Source of the DNA: Sindora glabra
Taxonomy: Eukaryota; Streptophyta; Magnoliopsida; Fabales; Fabaceae
DNA: 64,000 nucleotides
Assembly: GCA_020226215.1 (NCBI GenBank)
Contig: CM035226.1
Location: 91,474,895-91,538,894 of the forward strand
Direction of reading: 5' to 3'
Both the position numbers and the translations under genes were made by a program. The first letter of the stretch is position 1. Each line of letters opens with the position of its first letter. Below the pieces are notes generated by a model. That model was not told the DNA's origin. It did not search any database and worked only from the letters and a program-made list of their open reading frames with translations. Positions 35,809 through 48,659 of this stretch are shown here, piece after piece.

Positions 35809-37099
35809 GTATGTACATGCACTAGAATAGAAATCCGGTAATTTCACAGAATGTCATTCACATGTGGAAAGTTCATAGACATAATAAATTCAGGATTTCA
35901 GGATCCCTTCAATTTTCTTAAGGCATTTGGTTCGCAGGAATCTCATATTATCAGGAAAGTATATATTTCGAGGAATGTGATTCTCATATAGATATGTGAT
36001 TCATGAGAATAGTAAGATTCTTATATTTGGTTCAATACAAATATTTCTAGAAATATTTTGTCACATTCCTTAATATATTATATTCCCATGTTTAGTTCAC
36101 ATTTCTTATTCCTAGGAATTTTTTTACTTTTTCAAAAAATGCTCTTATCAATTTTTTGTTATAAATTAAAATAAATTATAGATTTAATTAAAAATATAAA
36201 AATAAAAACTTTTGAAGACTTAATAAATTAATAATTTAAATTATGTTTGATTAAAATATAACAAAGAATTTAATATATAAATTATTAAAATTTTTAAGAA
36301 TTTAAATTTGAATTTTCATATAATTAATTATATAAAATAACTAAACAATTTCTCTATTATTGATAAAAAAATTTTGTTTTCTTTGAAAAGAAAATAAGAG
36401 AGAAAGAAGAGAAATAATCTCTTTTAAATTTAAATTGAAAATAAAATAAAAATTTTTAAATTTTTAAATAATTAAAATATAAATTAATTCAAATTATATG
36501 AATTAATTAACTTATAATCTCAATTAGTATAATCTCAAATAAAATATACGGTAAATTATAATGAGGTGCTGCTTCATGAACTTTATTTCAAAGAAATGAT
36601 AACATTTTTTTAAAATAGATTTCGGTTTTATGATTTATAAATATTATATATCAAAATTATCCTTTTTAACTATGAGAATATAGTCATGAATTAGAAACTT
36701 TAAAAAGTTATCAATCCATCATTAGTTAATCAATTTTTGCATATAACTAGTCATTTTCAATCATCTTCATATGATCTTTCAATAGAAAATAAGAAAATGT
36801 GAGTTTGAGAAAGTCCAGTTAGTTAAAAATATATAAATTGAGTTTAAAACTTTGAACAACCATAACTTTGTACTCGGTTGCCTATTTTAAGTGAATTTTT
36901 TTATTTCATGTAACTTTTCGAGATCTATGTACTTCTAAAACACTAAAGGTGTTTTTTCTACTCTGCTTTAGCAAAAAAGGCCTTTTTCAGTGACTTTTCT
37001 TAATTTTTCTTTATTTTGTTATTATTTTTCTAACTTTAATCTTATTTTTATCAATTCAAATTCATTCGAATTCTATATTAAACTTTTACTTCTCAACTT

Positions 37100-39550
37100 T
37101 TTTGGTGTCTAATAGTATTATAATAATTCTTTAATAAATAAAACTTACTAAAGAATAATATATTACTATTTGTAAGACTAAATAATGATATGTTACTATT
37201 TCATTCCAAAATAATAACACCAACTAAAAATTTCAAATAAATGGATACATCAAGTCTAATTAATAACCAAACTATCAAATAATAGTATATTACTGTTCAG
37301 TTCTCTAGATAGTAACATGTTACTATTTCGTTCCAAAATAGTAATACTAACAAAAAATCTCAAATAAATGGACAATAGTATGTTACTATTTATTTTTTAG
37401 ACAATAACATGTCATTATTTCAGTTTCAAAATAGTAACACTAACTAAAAATTAGAAATAAATAGATAAATTAAGTCTAATTAACAACCAAACTGTCAAAT
37501 AATAACATGTTATTGCCTGGTCTCTAGACAGTAATATGTTACTATTTTATTTCAAGTCTTATTAATAACTAAACTGTCAAAGAAGAGAATGTTACTATTT
37601 CATACCAAAACAGTAATACTAATAAAAAATCTCAAATAAATGGATAAATCAAGTCTAATTAACAACCAAATTGACAAATAATAGTATGTTACTATTTGTT
37701 CTCTAAACAGTAATATGTTACTATTTTGTTTTAAAATAGTAACGCTAACCAAAAATTTAAAATAAATAAATGAATCAAGTTTAATTATTTTGGTTCTTTA
37801 GAGAAGATGATATTATTGTTTCATTCAAAAACAGTAACACTAATAACAAATCTCAAATAAATGAATAAATTAAATTTAATTAATAAATAAATTACTAAAT
37901 AATATCATATTACTGTTTATTCTTAAGATAATAACATATTATTATTTATTTTTAAGACAGTAAAATATTACTATTTTATTTTAAAATAGTAACACTAACA
38001 AAAAATCTTAAATAAATAGATAAATCAAATCTAGTCAATAACAAAATAGTTAAAGAAAAGGATGTTACTATTTCATTTCAAAATAGTAATATTAACTAAA
38101 AACTCTAAATAAATGCATAAATCAAATCTAATTAATAATAAAATTGTTAAATAACACCATATTACTATTTCATTCTAAAATAGCAACACCAATAAAAAAA
38201 ATACTAAATAAATAGATAAATTAAGTTTAACTAACAATCAAACTACCAAAGAAGTAAATGTTACTGTTTATTCTCCAAACAGTAACATGTTACCATTTCA
38301 TTTTAAAATAGTAATACTAATAAAAAATCTCAAATAAATTGATAAATTAAATTTAATTAACAATCAAACAATCAAAGAAAATGATGTTACTGTTTTATTT
38401 TAAAATAGTAACACTAATTAAAAATTTTAAATAAATACATAAATCAAATCTAATTAATAATAAAATTATCAAAATAATACTATATTACTGTTTGCTCTCA
38501 AGACAGTAACATTAACTAATAATGTCAAATAAATGGATAAATTAAATTTAATTAATAACCAAATTGTCAAAAGAAGAGGATGTCACTGTTTCGTTCTAAA
38601 TAGTAACACCAACAAAAAATTTTAAATAAATGCATAAATTAAGTCTAATTAATAACTAAACTATCAAAGAAGATGATATTATTATTTTATGTCAAAATAG
38701 TAATATTAATAAAAAAATTTTAAAAAAATAGATAAATTAAGTCTAATTAATGATCAAACGGCTAAAGAAGAGAATATTATTGTTTTGTTCTAAAATAAAA
38801 ACACTAACTAAAAATCCTAAATAAATAAATAAATTAAGTTTAATTAATAAGTAAACTGCTAAATAACAACATGTTATTATATATTCTCTAAATAATAACA
38901 TGTTACTAATTTATTCTAAAATAGTAATACCAACCAAAAACTTTAAATAAAAGAATAAAAGTGTAAATTCCCATATGCGGGTGCACTTAAATGAAAGAAA
39001 ATGATCTTCAGATACTTTGCTACAATAAATTGTAATAAACAATACCGGCCTAATTTTTTCCCTAAAATATATATAAAATATTTCATATTTATATTAGATT
39101 ATTATTAGTTTTCAATGTTATATTTCAAATTAAATTATATATATAAATATTTTAAACAAGCTATCATTTTAATATAAAATTTTACAATAGTAACATTAAC
39201 AAAAAATTTTAAATAAATGCATAAATCAAGTTTAATTAATAACTAAACTATCAAAGAAGATGATGTTATTGTTTCATGTGAAAATAGTAACATTAACCAA
39301 AAATATCAAATAAATGGATAAATAAAGTCTAATTAACAATCAAACTGCTAAAGAAAAAGATGTTACTATTTCATTTTAAAATAGAAACACTAACCAAAAA
39401 CTTCAAATAAATGGATAAATCAAGTTTAATTAATAAGCAAACTACTAAATAATAACATATTATTATCTGTTCTCTAAACAGTAATATATTACTGTTTCAT
39501 TCTAAAACAGTAATACTAACTAAAAACTCTAAATAAATGGATAAATCAAG
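37100..39550. repeat. Degenerate minisatellite array
   Basis: Units of about 90-130 bases carry AATAGTAACACTAAC, CTCAAATAAATGGATAAATC, AAGTCTAATTAATAACC and ATGTTACTGTTT. Short hairpins form between CAGTAACATG and its partner TGTTACTATT. More than fifteen units can be recognised, interrupted at 38,961-39,185 by unique sequence. Units have lost or gained sub-blocks, so there is no fixed period. Confidence 0.8.
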
Positions 39551-39775
39551 TATAAATTCCTGTATGTGGGTGCACTTAAATGCAAAAAAGTGATCTTCAA
39601 GTATCTCACTGCAATAAATTACAGTAAACAACACTGGTCTGATTTTTTTCCTAAAATATATATAAAATATTTCATATTTATATTAGATTATTATTAGTTT
39701 TCAATGTTATATTTCAAATTAAATTATATATATAAATATTTTAAACAAGTTATCATTTTAATATAAAATTTTAAT
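38961..39775. repeat. Direct repeat pair of about 225 bp (589-base offset)
   Basis: 38,961-39,185 and 39,550-39,775 share TAAATTCC, GGGTGCACTTAAATG, TGATCTTCA and then a nearly identical AT-rich block (ATATTAGATTATTATTAGTT). The first 90 bases are more diverged than the rest. With the intervening array this suggests segment duplication inside the element. Confidence 0.85.
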
Positions 39776-40291
39776 TAAATAAACTATATATTATATTTTT
39801 ATAAAATTATTTAAAAATTCAAATTAAAATTTATTTATTTAAATTTTATTAATATTTTTATATTGAAATTTAAGAATTATATTTCATATTAAATATATAT
39901 AAATCAGAATTTGATTAATATTCTATAACTCACTTCTAATATCTAAAATATTAAAAAAATTATTTATTAAATTAAAATTAAAATTAAAAATAGAAAATAT
40001 AAGTTAAAATTAAAAAATAAAAATAAAAAATTTTTAAAATAAATGAAGGTATAAAAGAATGGGGTAAAATTATTTTATTATTTTAATATCTGTAAAAGAC
40101 GAGATAGGAATGTGAGGTATCCACGAGATAGGAATGTGAGATATCCACCTCCCCCTATGAAAATATTTGAGGGGAATATTGGGCACTATTGGTAAATTTT
40201 TTGAAAACTTAAACTAAATATAGGAATATCACATTCTCCTGAAACATTCCTAGGAATGTGAAAAATATTTCTTAAACCAAACACACCCTAA

Positions 40292-41240
40292 ATGTTTTGG
40301 CATAACATTAGACTTGTCAAAACAGGCTAATCCAACCTTATTGGATTAACTCAATTGATAAAAATTATACATATTACTAGTCGCAGGCTAAACTATTTTT
40401 TCATCAGGTCAGGTTATTATAATACTAATCTCAATTCCAGTCCTAGTCCTAAATCGACATTTACTTGATGATATTATTATTATCATATTAATTATTTATT
40501 TATTATTAATTTTATATTATTAATTATTTAAAATCTATTATTATTATTTATTAAACATAATTATATATTATTATTATGACATAAAATTTTATTATATATA
40601 TTAGTGAGTCATATATGTTATATATTAAATTAAATATATATTTAATAAAATAAATATATACTATTAAAATCTAGTAAATGCATGAATTTGCATTTAATAA
40701 CATATGCATTTAATAAAATAATTTGAATTTTATATTGATCAAGAATTTTTTATTATATATTTATATTTAATAAAATAAATATATATTATTAAATATATAT
40801 TAATCAAGTTCAAAGTATTATATGTAAAATTAAATATATTTAATAATTTATATATTATCAAATATATCTAAATAAATAATTATATAAATAATATATTAAT
40901 AATAATAATTATAATAATTTATATATAATAATAAATAATAATGTATTATATTATATATATGTATATAATATATTTAAAATTAATATTAAAATTACTTATT
41001 TAAATTTTAAATAATTCAAAATTTTAATATTAAGGTACTAATTCAAATTTTAATATAATTATTTATTTTGATGAACTTATATATTATATTCACAATATTA
41101 AATATATAAATTTATTAATTTTGTTATTAAAAATTATTTTCTATTGCTCATATATATAATTTTAATATATCAAAATTATTATTTTAATATTTATATAAAA
41201 ATTAAATATACAATAATAAATTAATTATTTATTACTTACT
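40292..41240. other. Extremely AT-rich stretch, no gene seen
   Basis: Dominated by TATATTA/TAATAAT simple sequence. It separates the Harbinger-like element from the 3' end of the LINE and may include the LINE 3' tail, which I could not delimit. Confidence 0.5.
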
Positions 41241-41260
41241 ATTATTATCATGTTAACGAA

Positions 41261-41923
41261 CTAACTTAATAATCTAACCCATTTAGCAAATTCATGAGCC
41301 ACCGTATTACAAGCTCGATGGCACCACACAAGATGGATATTTGGAGTAATTGATAGAAGATTAACAACAATTTCAAAAGTGGGCTTGACCTTCCATAGGC
41401 ATTCAATCTTCCCTTTTAGAGCTTTGATTACCACTTTGCAATCACTTTTTATTTGGATCATAAAATCATGAAATTTGAAAGCAACTAAGATTGCCTTGTG
41501 AATAGATAGAAACTCTACTGAAAGAGTAGATAAACATTCAAAATTATCATACCAAAAACTAAGAACCTCTCTATCTAAATTTCAAGCAACCATAGCCATA
41601 GAAGCATGACCATAATTCCAAGGTGCATCAACATTAAATTTAATGGTGTTAGCCGATGGTGGCTGCCAAATAGGAGTGGGTTTGAAATGCTTAGAAAGTT
41701 GAGCTTGGGCTATGAAATTTAAATATCCCAAAATTGAGTCATCCACAATACTAGTAGTTAGGTTGGTTATGTGATCAAGTTGATCTAAATAGGTGCTTGT
41801 TTTTGCACCAAGTCTAGCATTTGCATTTACTAAGGCTTGGATATGTTTTCTTTTTTCTACAAATTCCCTCTTGATTGAGACCAAAAGTAGCTCGATGTCT
41901 ACAGGATTTCCATTGTGCACCAT
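41261..41923 (-). pseudogene. LINE ORF2 RNase H domain
   Basis: Two open segments in the same frame (41,582-41,923 and 41,261-41,461). The RNase H hallmarks are KFNVDAPWN (first Asp), SDCKVVIKAL (third acidic site) and CHRACNTVAHEFAKW (His and terminal block). In-frame stops lie between and after them. This RVT_3-type RNase H is usual at the end of plant L1 ORF2. Confidence 0.8.
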
Positions 41924-43259
41924 AAAGTTTCAAGTATCCCATATCCATCATATTATTGTACCAGCAAAGATCATAGTGTCTAGATGAAGGCTAGGGTTAT
42001 AGGATCTCCCTAATTTCATGGATTCTTTAAAGACAACATCAAAGAAATCCACCACTGATTGCAAGTGTAGCTTCTCTATTCGCATGTCCCACAACTGGAA
42101 CTAAACAAAACATGTGAAAAAGAAGCATTCTAAGAGGTGGATCTCCGTTTTAAGAGAATTGGAGTAAAGAGGGTAGAGGATATTTTTTATTATAGCAAAA
42201 ATTGAAATTGGGGTGAGCAGAGGGAAAACCCCACTGATAAATCTCTATAGCAATATTTTATAATGATTTTGAAGTTATGAATTCCAAAAGAATCCCCACA
42301 TTTTCAAAGAATTCAAAATGAGAAGGTGTTGGATGATAGATTGGTAAGCTGATTTGACTGAGGAATGCCCATTTGTATTTAAACCCCAAATTAATTGGTA
42401 AGTACCCAATGGCCAACATTGGATTTTGATTTTCTTTATTGTGTCATTAAACTAGAATGAATGCATAATTAAATTTTTATTTCATAGCCCCTAGCTTTCC
42501 ATAAGCTCATGAACTAATGGCTTATTAACCAAATTAAAAGTTGTAAATGGTTGGAGTCTAAAACCTATATAGTCAAGAACCCAGAGGCCACTGGAGGCTT
42601 TAACCTATCTCCTGTCTCTAATGATATAGCATTTTCTGCTATTAATTAGCATTTTTCCTTCCTATATTCTATGCCACACCCATAAACCTTTAATATTGGT
42701 TTCTGAAGACTAGTCACAACTTTCAACATATTTATGTTAAAAACATTAGATCTAGTGAAGTTTTATTTGTGTGACCATTTTCCAAGTTAGCTTGGCTGGT
42801 AATGTAGAATTTAAGTGGTGAAATTGCTTAAAGCCAACTCCCTCATACCTCTTAGGCAAGCATATCTAATTCCAGAATTTTGGAAAAAGTAATGTCATTT
42901 TCTTGGTTCTGTCCCCCACCAGAATCTACAATAAATGGAATCTAATTTGTCACATATTATGTTAGAAACCTTAAGTGTAGACATAGAACAAATGAGTAGT
43001 TGTTGGAAAATAGACTGGACCATAATATATCATTTTGCCTATAATAGTGTCTTTTTTTCCAACCGTTGAGTCTAGCTTGAGCTTGGTTAAGTAGGTATTA
43101 GAAGTTTTTAGCTTTTGATCTTGAAAAGAACAAGGGAATACCTAAGTCGTGTGTAGATTTCCCTATTTCTCTCATCCTCATAAATTTGATTAGCCCCTGT
43201 TTCCCCTTTTAGACCCACATTTCTTAAGAAGAAATTCCTCACTTTGTGGTATTTATCTA
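41924..43259 (-). pseudogene. LINE ORF2 region between RT and RNase H, decayed
   Basis: The expected connection and zinc-binding region of ORF2. No open frame longer than about 60 codons on the minus strand. I read it as a decayed part of the same gene because of its position only. Confidence 0.5.
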
Positions 43260-44055
43260 CTAGCCTAACCAAGATTCATAGCATTCTAGGAGTGAGCAAA
43301 AAGATTTAGCATTTGGTAAATTGGCCTTGAGGAAAATCATAATATCATTTGCAAGCATTAAATGGGTAGTTATTGGTCCTTGTCTTGATAATGAAATTTT
43401 GTGAATTTTATGCTCCATCTTTGCCAAAAAAAGTAGTCTTGAAAGAACTTTTGAGACCAAGATAAATAAATAAAGGGATAGGGGGTCACCTTATCTCAAC
43501 CCTCTAAAGGGGATGAATTGAACTATAGGGCTCCCTTTTAACAGAATTTGGAAGGAAACTGTAGATATGCGTTGGTGGATCCAATGTACAAATCTAGGAT
43601 GAAATCCAAATGAGGATAAGGTTTAAATTAAGAAAGCCTAATTTACTCGATCATAAACCTTTGCCATGTCAAGCTTGATCCCCATTCATCCTTGTCTGCC
43701 CTTTTTTTTTTTTTTTGGAAAAGGAGTAAACAATCTCCTGCACTAACACTACATTTTCTGTTGTCCACTTTCCAAGAGCAAAAGCAGATTGAGTTGGAGA
43801 TATAATTTTACCAAGACATTGTTTTAATCTATTAGCCAAGATTTTAGAGATGAGTTTGTATATGACATTACATAGACTTATAGGCCAAAACTCATTAAAA
43901 ATGCAAAATCCTTTTATTTTTGGGATCAAAACTATGAAAGTTTTGTTTAATTCGCAATAAATCTTTCTAGAGGTAAAAAACTGTTGAACTATTTGGATTA
44001 CCCAGTCTCCAACTATATCCCAACATTTTTTTATAAAAGAAGGCCACCATTCCAT
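43260..44055 (-). pseudogene. LINE ORF2 reverse transcriptase
   Basis: 43,669-44,055 holds RT blocks LNKTFIVLIPKIKG, FWPISLCNVIYKLISKILANRLK and IISPTQSAFALGKWTTENV. Then a long A-run on the minus strand (43,698-43,715) coincides with a frame change, after which DMAKVYDRV appears. 43,260-43,460 holds the active-site region, where the usual FADD reads LAND, so a metal-binding Asp is replaced by Asn. Several stops are present. Confidence 0.85.
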
Positions 44056-45410
44056 CTAGACCTAACGCCTTAGGGTCAGGCATACTTATAATGATGGATA
44101 AAATTTCTTCCCTAGGAGGAATAGAGCTTAATAACTAGTTGTCTTCATATGAGATTTTAGGCTATAGTAGATCACCTAAAGCAGCTGGGGAAATAGTGGC
44201 AGATTTTTATAAGAGGTCTTTGCAACTTCAATGAAATATTCAGCTATTTGGGATCATTCTCAAATCCAAGTCCCATCCGATAAGCGGATTACCCCTATAA
44301 AATTCTTTTGTCTGCGAATGATAGTAGATAAGTGATAAAATTTGGTGTTAGAATCACCTTCCATCACCCATTGTTCTCTAGACTTTTGATGCCAAATGCT
44401 GGATTGCCCGATTAATTGTTCCTATATATTCCATCTTATATATCTGATCAAGTCCTTGGATTCCTGGGTCACTTCGTCTTTTAGGAGATTTTCTAAGGTT
44501 TTGTGTAACTCATTTAGTCTGGTATAACAGAAGCCATAGTGATATTTATTCCATCGTAAGAGGGCCTTTTGAATATTTTTTACTTTCCAGATTAATTGTA
44601 AATCATGTGATCCTTTATTGTGCTTCTGCCAAGCGCTTTTAATCATCTCCTTGCAGGATTTGTCTCTGAACCATGCTACTATAAAATGGAAAGAGTGGGG
44701 TAGTATGGTTTTATCATGAGGTGTTGAGCAGTATCGGAGAGTGGTCAGAAGCAGAACATGTAATATGTTGAACCATAGCTTTTGGAAATTTTAAACGCCA
44801 ATCTGAATTGCAAATGGCATGGTCTAGTCTTTCACATATATGTCCACTAGGATTACGACCATTACTCCATGTGAACGCAATGCCGATAAAATTAATCTTA
44901 ATTCCCTCAAGTTCCTACATAAATCCAATAAAGGCTGCATCATTTGATGCGCCTACCTTGCATCTGCCCATTTTGTCTTGCGTATGTAGCAAAGCATTAA
45001 AGTCTCCTAGGATTGCCCACAGGTGGACCATATTGTCCAGAAGTTTGCATAGTTGGTTCTAAAGGGCATATTTTTTTGAATAATAGGTAGAACCATACAC
45101 TCCCCTCAGAAACCAACTAGAGTTGTCTTCTAAGTCAGTGATTTGAGCATGGATTAGTCAATTAGAGTGAGTCTGAATCTGAACATCCGAGTTATTTGAC
45201 TACAAAAAAGCCAGGCCACCCCTAGCACCTGTACTTTCCGCAGTAAAAAAATTGTGCAAGTTGTAAGCTTACCTTTTCAATTTGTTAAGTAGTGAATTTT
45301 GTTTCACAGGGGAATAGAATGTACGGTTTATATTTCTGTTGTAGAGCCTGTAGAGCTCTAACTGTCAAGGCAAAATTGAGGCCTTGACAGTTCCAAGCTA
45401 GTATTTTCAT
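44056..45410 (-). pseudogene. LINE ORF2 start and AP-type endonuclease
   Basis: Opens with ATG at 45,410-45,408 and reads MKILAWNCQGLNFALTVRAL, the classic plant L1 ORF2 start. Catalytic-site blocks WAILGDFNALLHTQDKMGR (about 45,000) and CSASDHSPILL (about 44,745) are visible. Many in-frame stops and at least one frame change follow. The domain would nick target DNA. The start codon overlaps the TGA of ORF1 (45,409-45,407) as ATGA. Confidence 0.85.
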
Positions 45411-46606
45411 GGCGCTTTTGGGGGCATGATTTGGCCCGCCTCCTCAGCCTTAGATTTAGGTAGAGTTCTAGCACAAGTCTTCCAATGTGTGACACTAACT
45501 ACCTTCTTAGTATTAGGAATGGTAGGATTGCTTCCCTCTTGGAAGAGGCACTCTTCTGATTGAAGGTCCAGGGGATTCAAGATTGCCATTTTGGATCTTT
45601 TGACGTCCCCTACCATCGATTCCTTCTACTTAGATTTTCTAGAGCCTAACTGGGTCGAAACTGTTGGAGGATTAGCATCAGCAGGCAGAACTTCAACACT
45701 ACTTGAAGTAGTATTCATTAACATAGGAGGCGCAGGTTCAATCATTTGTGTATTTTCCATTTAGTGTGTCACATCCTCAATGGCATTCTGGAGGGGTAGT
45801 TGGTCTCCTTGTTCCCCTGAGACAGAGAGTTGACAGGAATTCTGTGGACTGCGAGGGTTAAAAAGTTTGCGTTTAATGTTATCTCGCCAAGGACGAACGC
45901 ACATCCAGTTACCATATCTCCTGTACCTCTCGGTAGACTTGCTGGTCGGCCGAGGGTTCTTACAGGATTTTACTTCTTGACCAACCATTCCACACCTAAA
46001 ACATATATTTTACAATTTTTCATGACAGAAATGGACCCAAGTTTTTGACCCATCTACTTTCGAGATCCAAACTCCTGTCGGAATTAGTTTGAGGAGGTTC
46101 AAATGGATTCGCGCACAAGGAAAATATCTAAGGACATTACCTTGGGATGTAGGGTTGTCTATCTTTACTACGGTATCGATACGCTCCACGATTTTCTTTA
46201 TACTATCTTCCTAGAAATGATGGAATGAGAGGTTGTGAAATTGAACCCAGAAGGTGGCCGTTAAGAGATCAACATCAGCTAAACTGGTTGAAAGGTTCCA
46301 TCTAGTAATGTTGAAAAGGTGTTCTATAATATTCCATAGCGTGTGTTCCTCTCTCTCTCTGGCCTTCAATTTGGTTAGAATTATGACTCTGAAAGTGTTT
46401 GCCCCTTTATCATTGATGGATTGATCCGCAGGAAAAGACCAGCTTTTACGAATCATATTATGAATTACCTCTATGTTATGACGTCTGACATTGAAGATTC
46501 CTCCCATAAAAGTGACGCCTGGGACATTGTTAGGAGAGCTAGTTAATTCCACTATGTCGTCATCATCAGTACCCCTATTGGAGGCTTGAGTCTCGTGGCT
46601 TGTCAT
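45407..46606 (-). pseudogene. LINE ORF1 (DUF4283-type, zinc knuckle)
   Basis: ATG at 46,606; the frame is constant to the TGA at 45,407-45,409. Seen: an N-terminal DUF4283-like block (FRVIILTKLKAREREEHTLW, then FWVQFHNLS), then a CCHC-like knuckle CFRCGMVGQEVKSC in which the His is a Gln, then a Pro/Ser-rich tail. In-frame stops interrupt it at 46,211-46,213, near 46,010, at 45,761-45,763 and near 45,630. ORF1 proteins bind the element RNA. Confidence 0.8.
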
Positions 46607-47111
46607 ATGGTGGACTTGAATAGTCAGGAGAGAAAAACAAATGTTCAGGAGTGAAATTAGGTGATTAGCATGAATAAAACCTTTACCATGATGTACTCAG
46701 AGCATTCTGCAAATTAAGAGGAAACTAGAAGGCGAAATGCCTTTAGTAACGAATAAGATCTATTAGTATCCAGGGTGAGATGAAGATGAATGGTCTGGGG
46801 GAAGTTAATGTTTAGTATTCTACGAGAGAAATTCGGAATTTGTGTCAACAAAGAATGTGGTATTAAGAGGAAAAATTTCTATGATAATGAGATCAGGATA
46901 TCTTAATCGTAGTAATCTGTGATGCAGATAAGCTAAAGCAGTTAGGGTTCAGAAACTTTCTGAAGCTTGGTGCAAATGAAAATCAAGGAGATGCAAAAGA
47001 ATGTAGCAGATTGGCCATGTAAGAACAACTGAAGAAATAGTATAGAAGGATACTGCTAGATATTCCCCAAGCGAGAAAAGATGCTCTCCGGATGAGAGAA
47101 GAGTACTAAGA

Positions 47112-47121
47112 TAAAACTACT
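47112..47121. repeat. MULE B target-site duplication (left)
   Basis: TAAAACTACT directly precedes the element; its partner TAAAACTATT is at 59,882-59,891. Nine of ten bases match. MULEs usually make 8-11 bp duplications. Confidence 0.85.
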
Positions 47122-48380
47122 GGTTTTTTTACCCAAATGCTGCGGTTGAAAAAAAAAATTATCAAGGTATTCTACAGTAAAAAATATTTATCGAGATGCT
47201 TAAAATTTTTTTTTTAAAAAAATGACTGATCATGGTATCCTTGCACCCGTGATCACTGCCTTGTTTTCTGTTTTCCTTTTGTTTTTTCCGTCTGTTTTGT
47301 CTTGTCATTCAGCAGGTTTTCCTTTTGTTTATCTTCTATGTTTTTTCCGTTGGTTTTATTTTGTCATTCAACAGGTTTTGTTTATTTTCATTTTCTGTTT
47401 CTTATATTTGGTTTTTGCTTTAAAAATGACTAATCCCGTTTCTGTTTTATTATGTTTGGTTTCTTAATATTTTCATTTTCTCATTTTCCGTTGTTTTTAT
47501 TTTTTCTTTTGAAATTCTAATTTTAACTTTATGTCTATTTTCATTTTATCTTTTTCTGTTTAATTTACTTTTACGGTTTTCTTTTCTTCTACTAATTTTT
47601 TTTTGTGATCAATTTATTCTTTTTTTTACCTATTTTTCTGCCGGAATTTTTTTTATTTTGTTGAGTTTTATTTTTTTACTAATACATATTTTTTTCCAAG
47701 TAGAATAATTTTAACTTTTTTCACCCTATACGTATTAAATTTGTTTTATTTCAAATGAGATTTAATATTTTTTTAAAACTTTGCAATAATCTATAATTTG
47801 TGAGTCTTTTTAATTGTTTAATTATAATTTTGACCTTACTTTAATTTGATTTAATTTATTATAATTTAAATATTTATTTTATATTAATTAATCAATGTTC
47901 TAAATAATCATCAATTATTTTTTAACTCTCATAAAATTGTACAATATATATAATGCAATAAAATAAAATAGTATGTGTAATAAGACTGATAAGATAATTA
48001 TTATTTCAATAAATACAAATAATTACATTTTCTATTATAAATTTATTACTTAATAGTTGTGTTTTCTCAAACCCTATGTTCAATTCAACTTATGCTGATT
48101 GTTATAACATAGTTAATTTATATTTAAATATTAATTATCCGTTAATAGAACTAAAATTATTTTTTAACAAAGGACTATCTTTTTTTTAATATACTGATAA
48201 GTTGACATATATATTTTATTAAAAAAAATATGTTATGAAATAGATTTTTTTTAAAATTAATATTTTTTTGAAAACAGGGGTTGATAACCTAAATTTAATT
48301 TTTTTCTGCAAATATATTTTTTTAACTATAACAGCAAGCTAAAATTAATTCTTTCCATAAAATTGTAATGAGTTGAAAAA
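47122..48380. repeat. MULE B left terminal inverted repeat
   Basis: Outer 140 bases pair well with 59,740-59,881 (CCCAAATGCTGCGG, CAGTAAAAA, TGATCA, ACCCGTGATCAC). A T-rich subterminal part follows and pairs with the A-rich 58,980-59,740 (for example TTTTTAACTCTCATAAAATTGTACAATATAT, broken into shorter matching blocks, at about 47,925-47,950). After about 210 unmatched bases (47,955-48,165) the match resumes through GCTAAAATTAATTCTTTCCA (about 48,335). Confidence 0.85.
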
Positions 48381-48659
48381 AATTAATATAAAATATTTAA
48401 TAAAAGATATTAAAGAAATATAATTTTTTTTAAAAATTATCTTTTATTATATCATAATTTTAAAATTTAAATGTTATATTTTTTTAATTTTTTAATCATA
48501 TATTACAGATATATATAATACCTGATTATACATTTTTTAAAGAAATAGGTTTTATTATATTAAAAGAAATTTTTAGTATTAAAAAACCTATTTTAAATAA
48601 AAAACATATACGGAAATCTTGACATTAAATTTTTAAAAAAAAATTAAAAATTTAATCAC

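Larger units (their letters stand above)
35922..40288. mobile_element. Non-autonomous PIF/Harbinger-like element, 4.4 kb
   Basis: Left end GGCATTTGGTTCGCAGGAA, right end (reverse complement) GGGTGTGTTTGGTTTAAGAA; both continue into GGAATGTGA/ACATTCCTAGGAATG subterminal motifs. TAA flanks both ends (35,919-35,921 and 40,289-40,291). Terminal (A)GGxxTTTGGTT and a 3-bp TAA/TTA duplication are typical of Tourist/Harbinger elements. No transposase frame is present. Most of the interior is the minisatellite at 37,100-39,550. Confidence 0.65.
41240..47111 (-). mobile_element. L1-type LINE (non-LTR retrotransposon), decayed
   Basis: ORF1 (nucleic-acid binding), endonuclease, reverse transcriptase and a C-terminal RNase H follow each other on the minus strand, the order of plant L1 elements. 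ORF1 is in one frame with stops; ORF2 shifts frame several times. The 5' part (46,607-47,111) is noncoding and ends exactly at the target duplication of MULE B, so MULE B may have inserted into or beside the LINE leader. The 3' end near 41,240 is approximate; no poly(A) tail or target duplication was recognised. Confidence 0.85.

Noticed and set aside
47222..47467. Hydrophobic 81-codon frame resembling a membrane protein
   Set aside because: It is the T-rich subterminal repeat of MULE B read as Phe/Leu codons.
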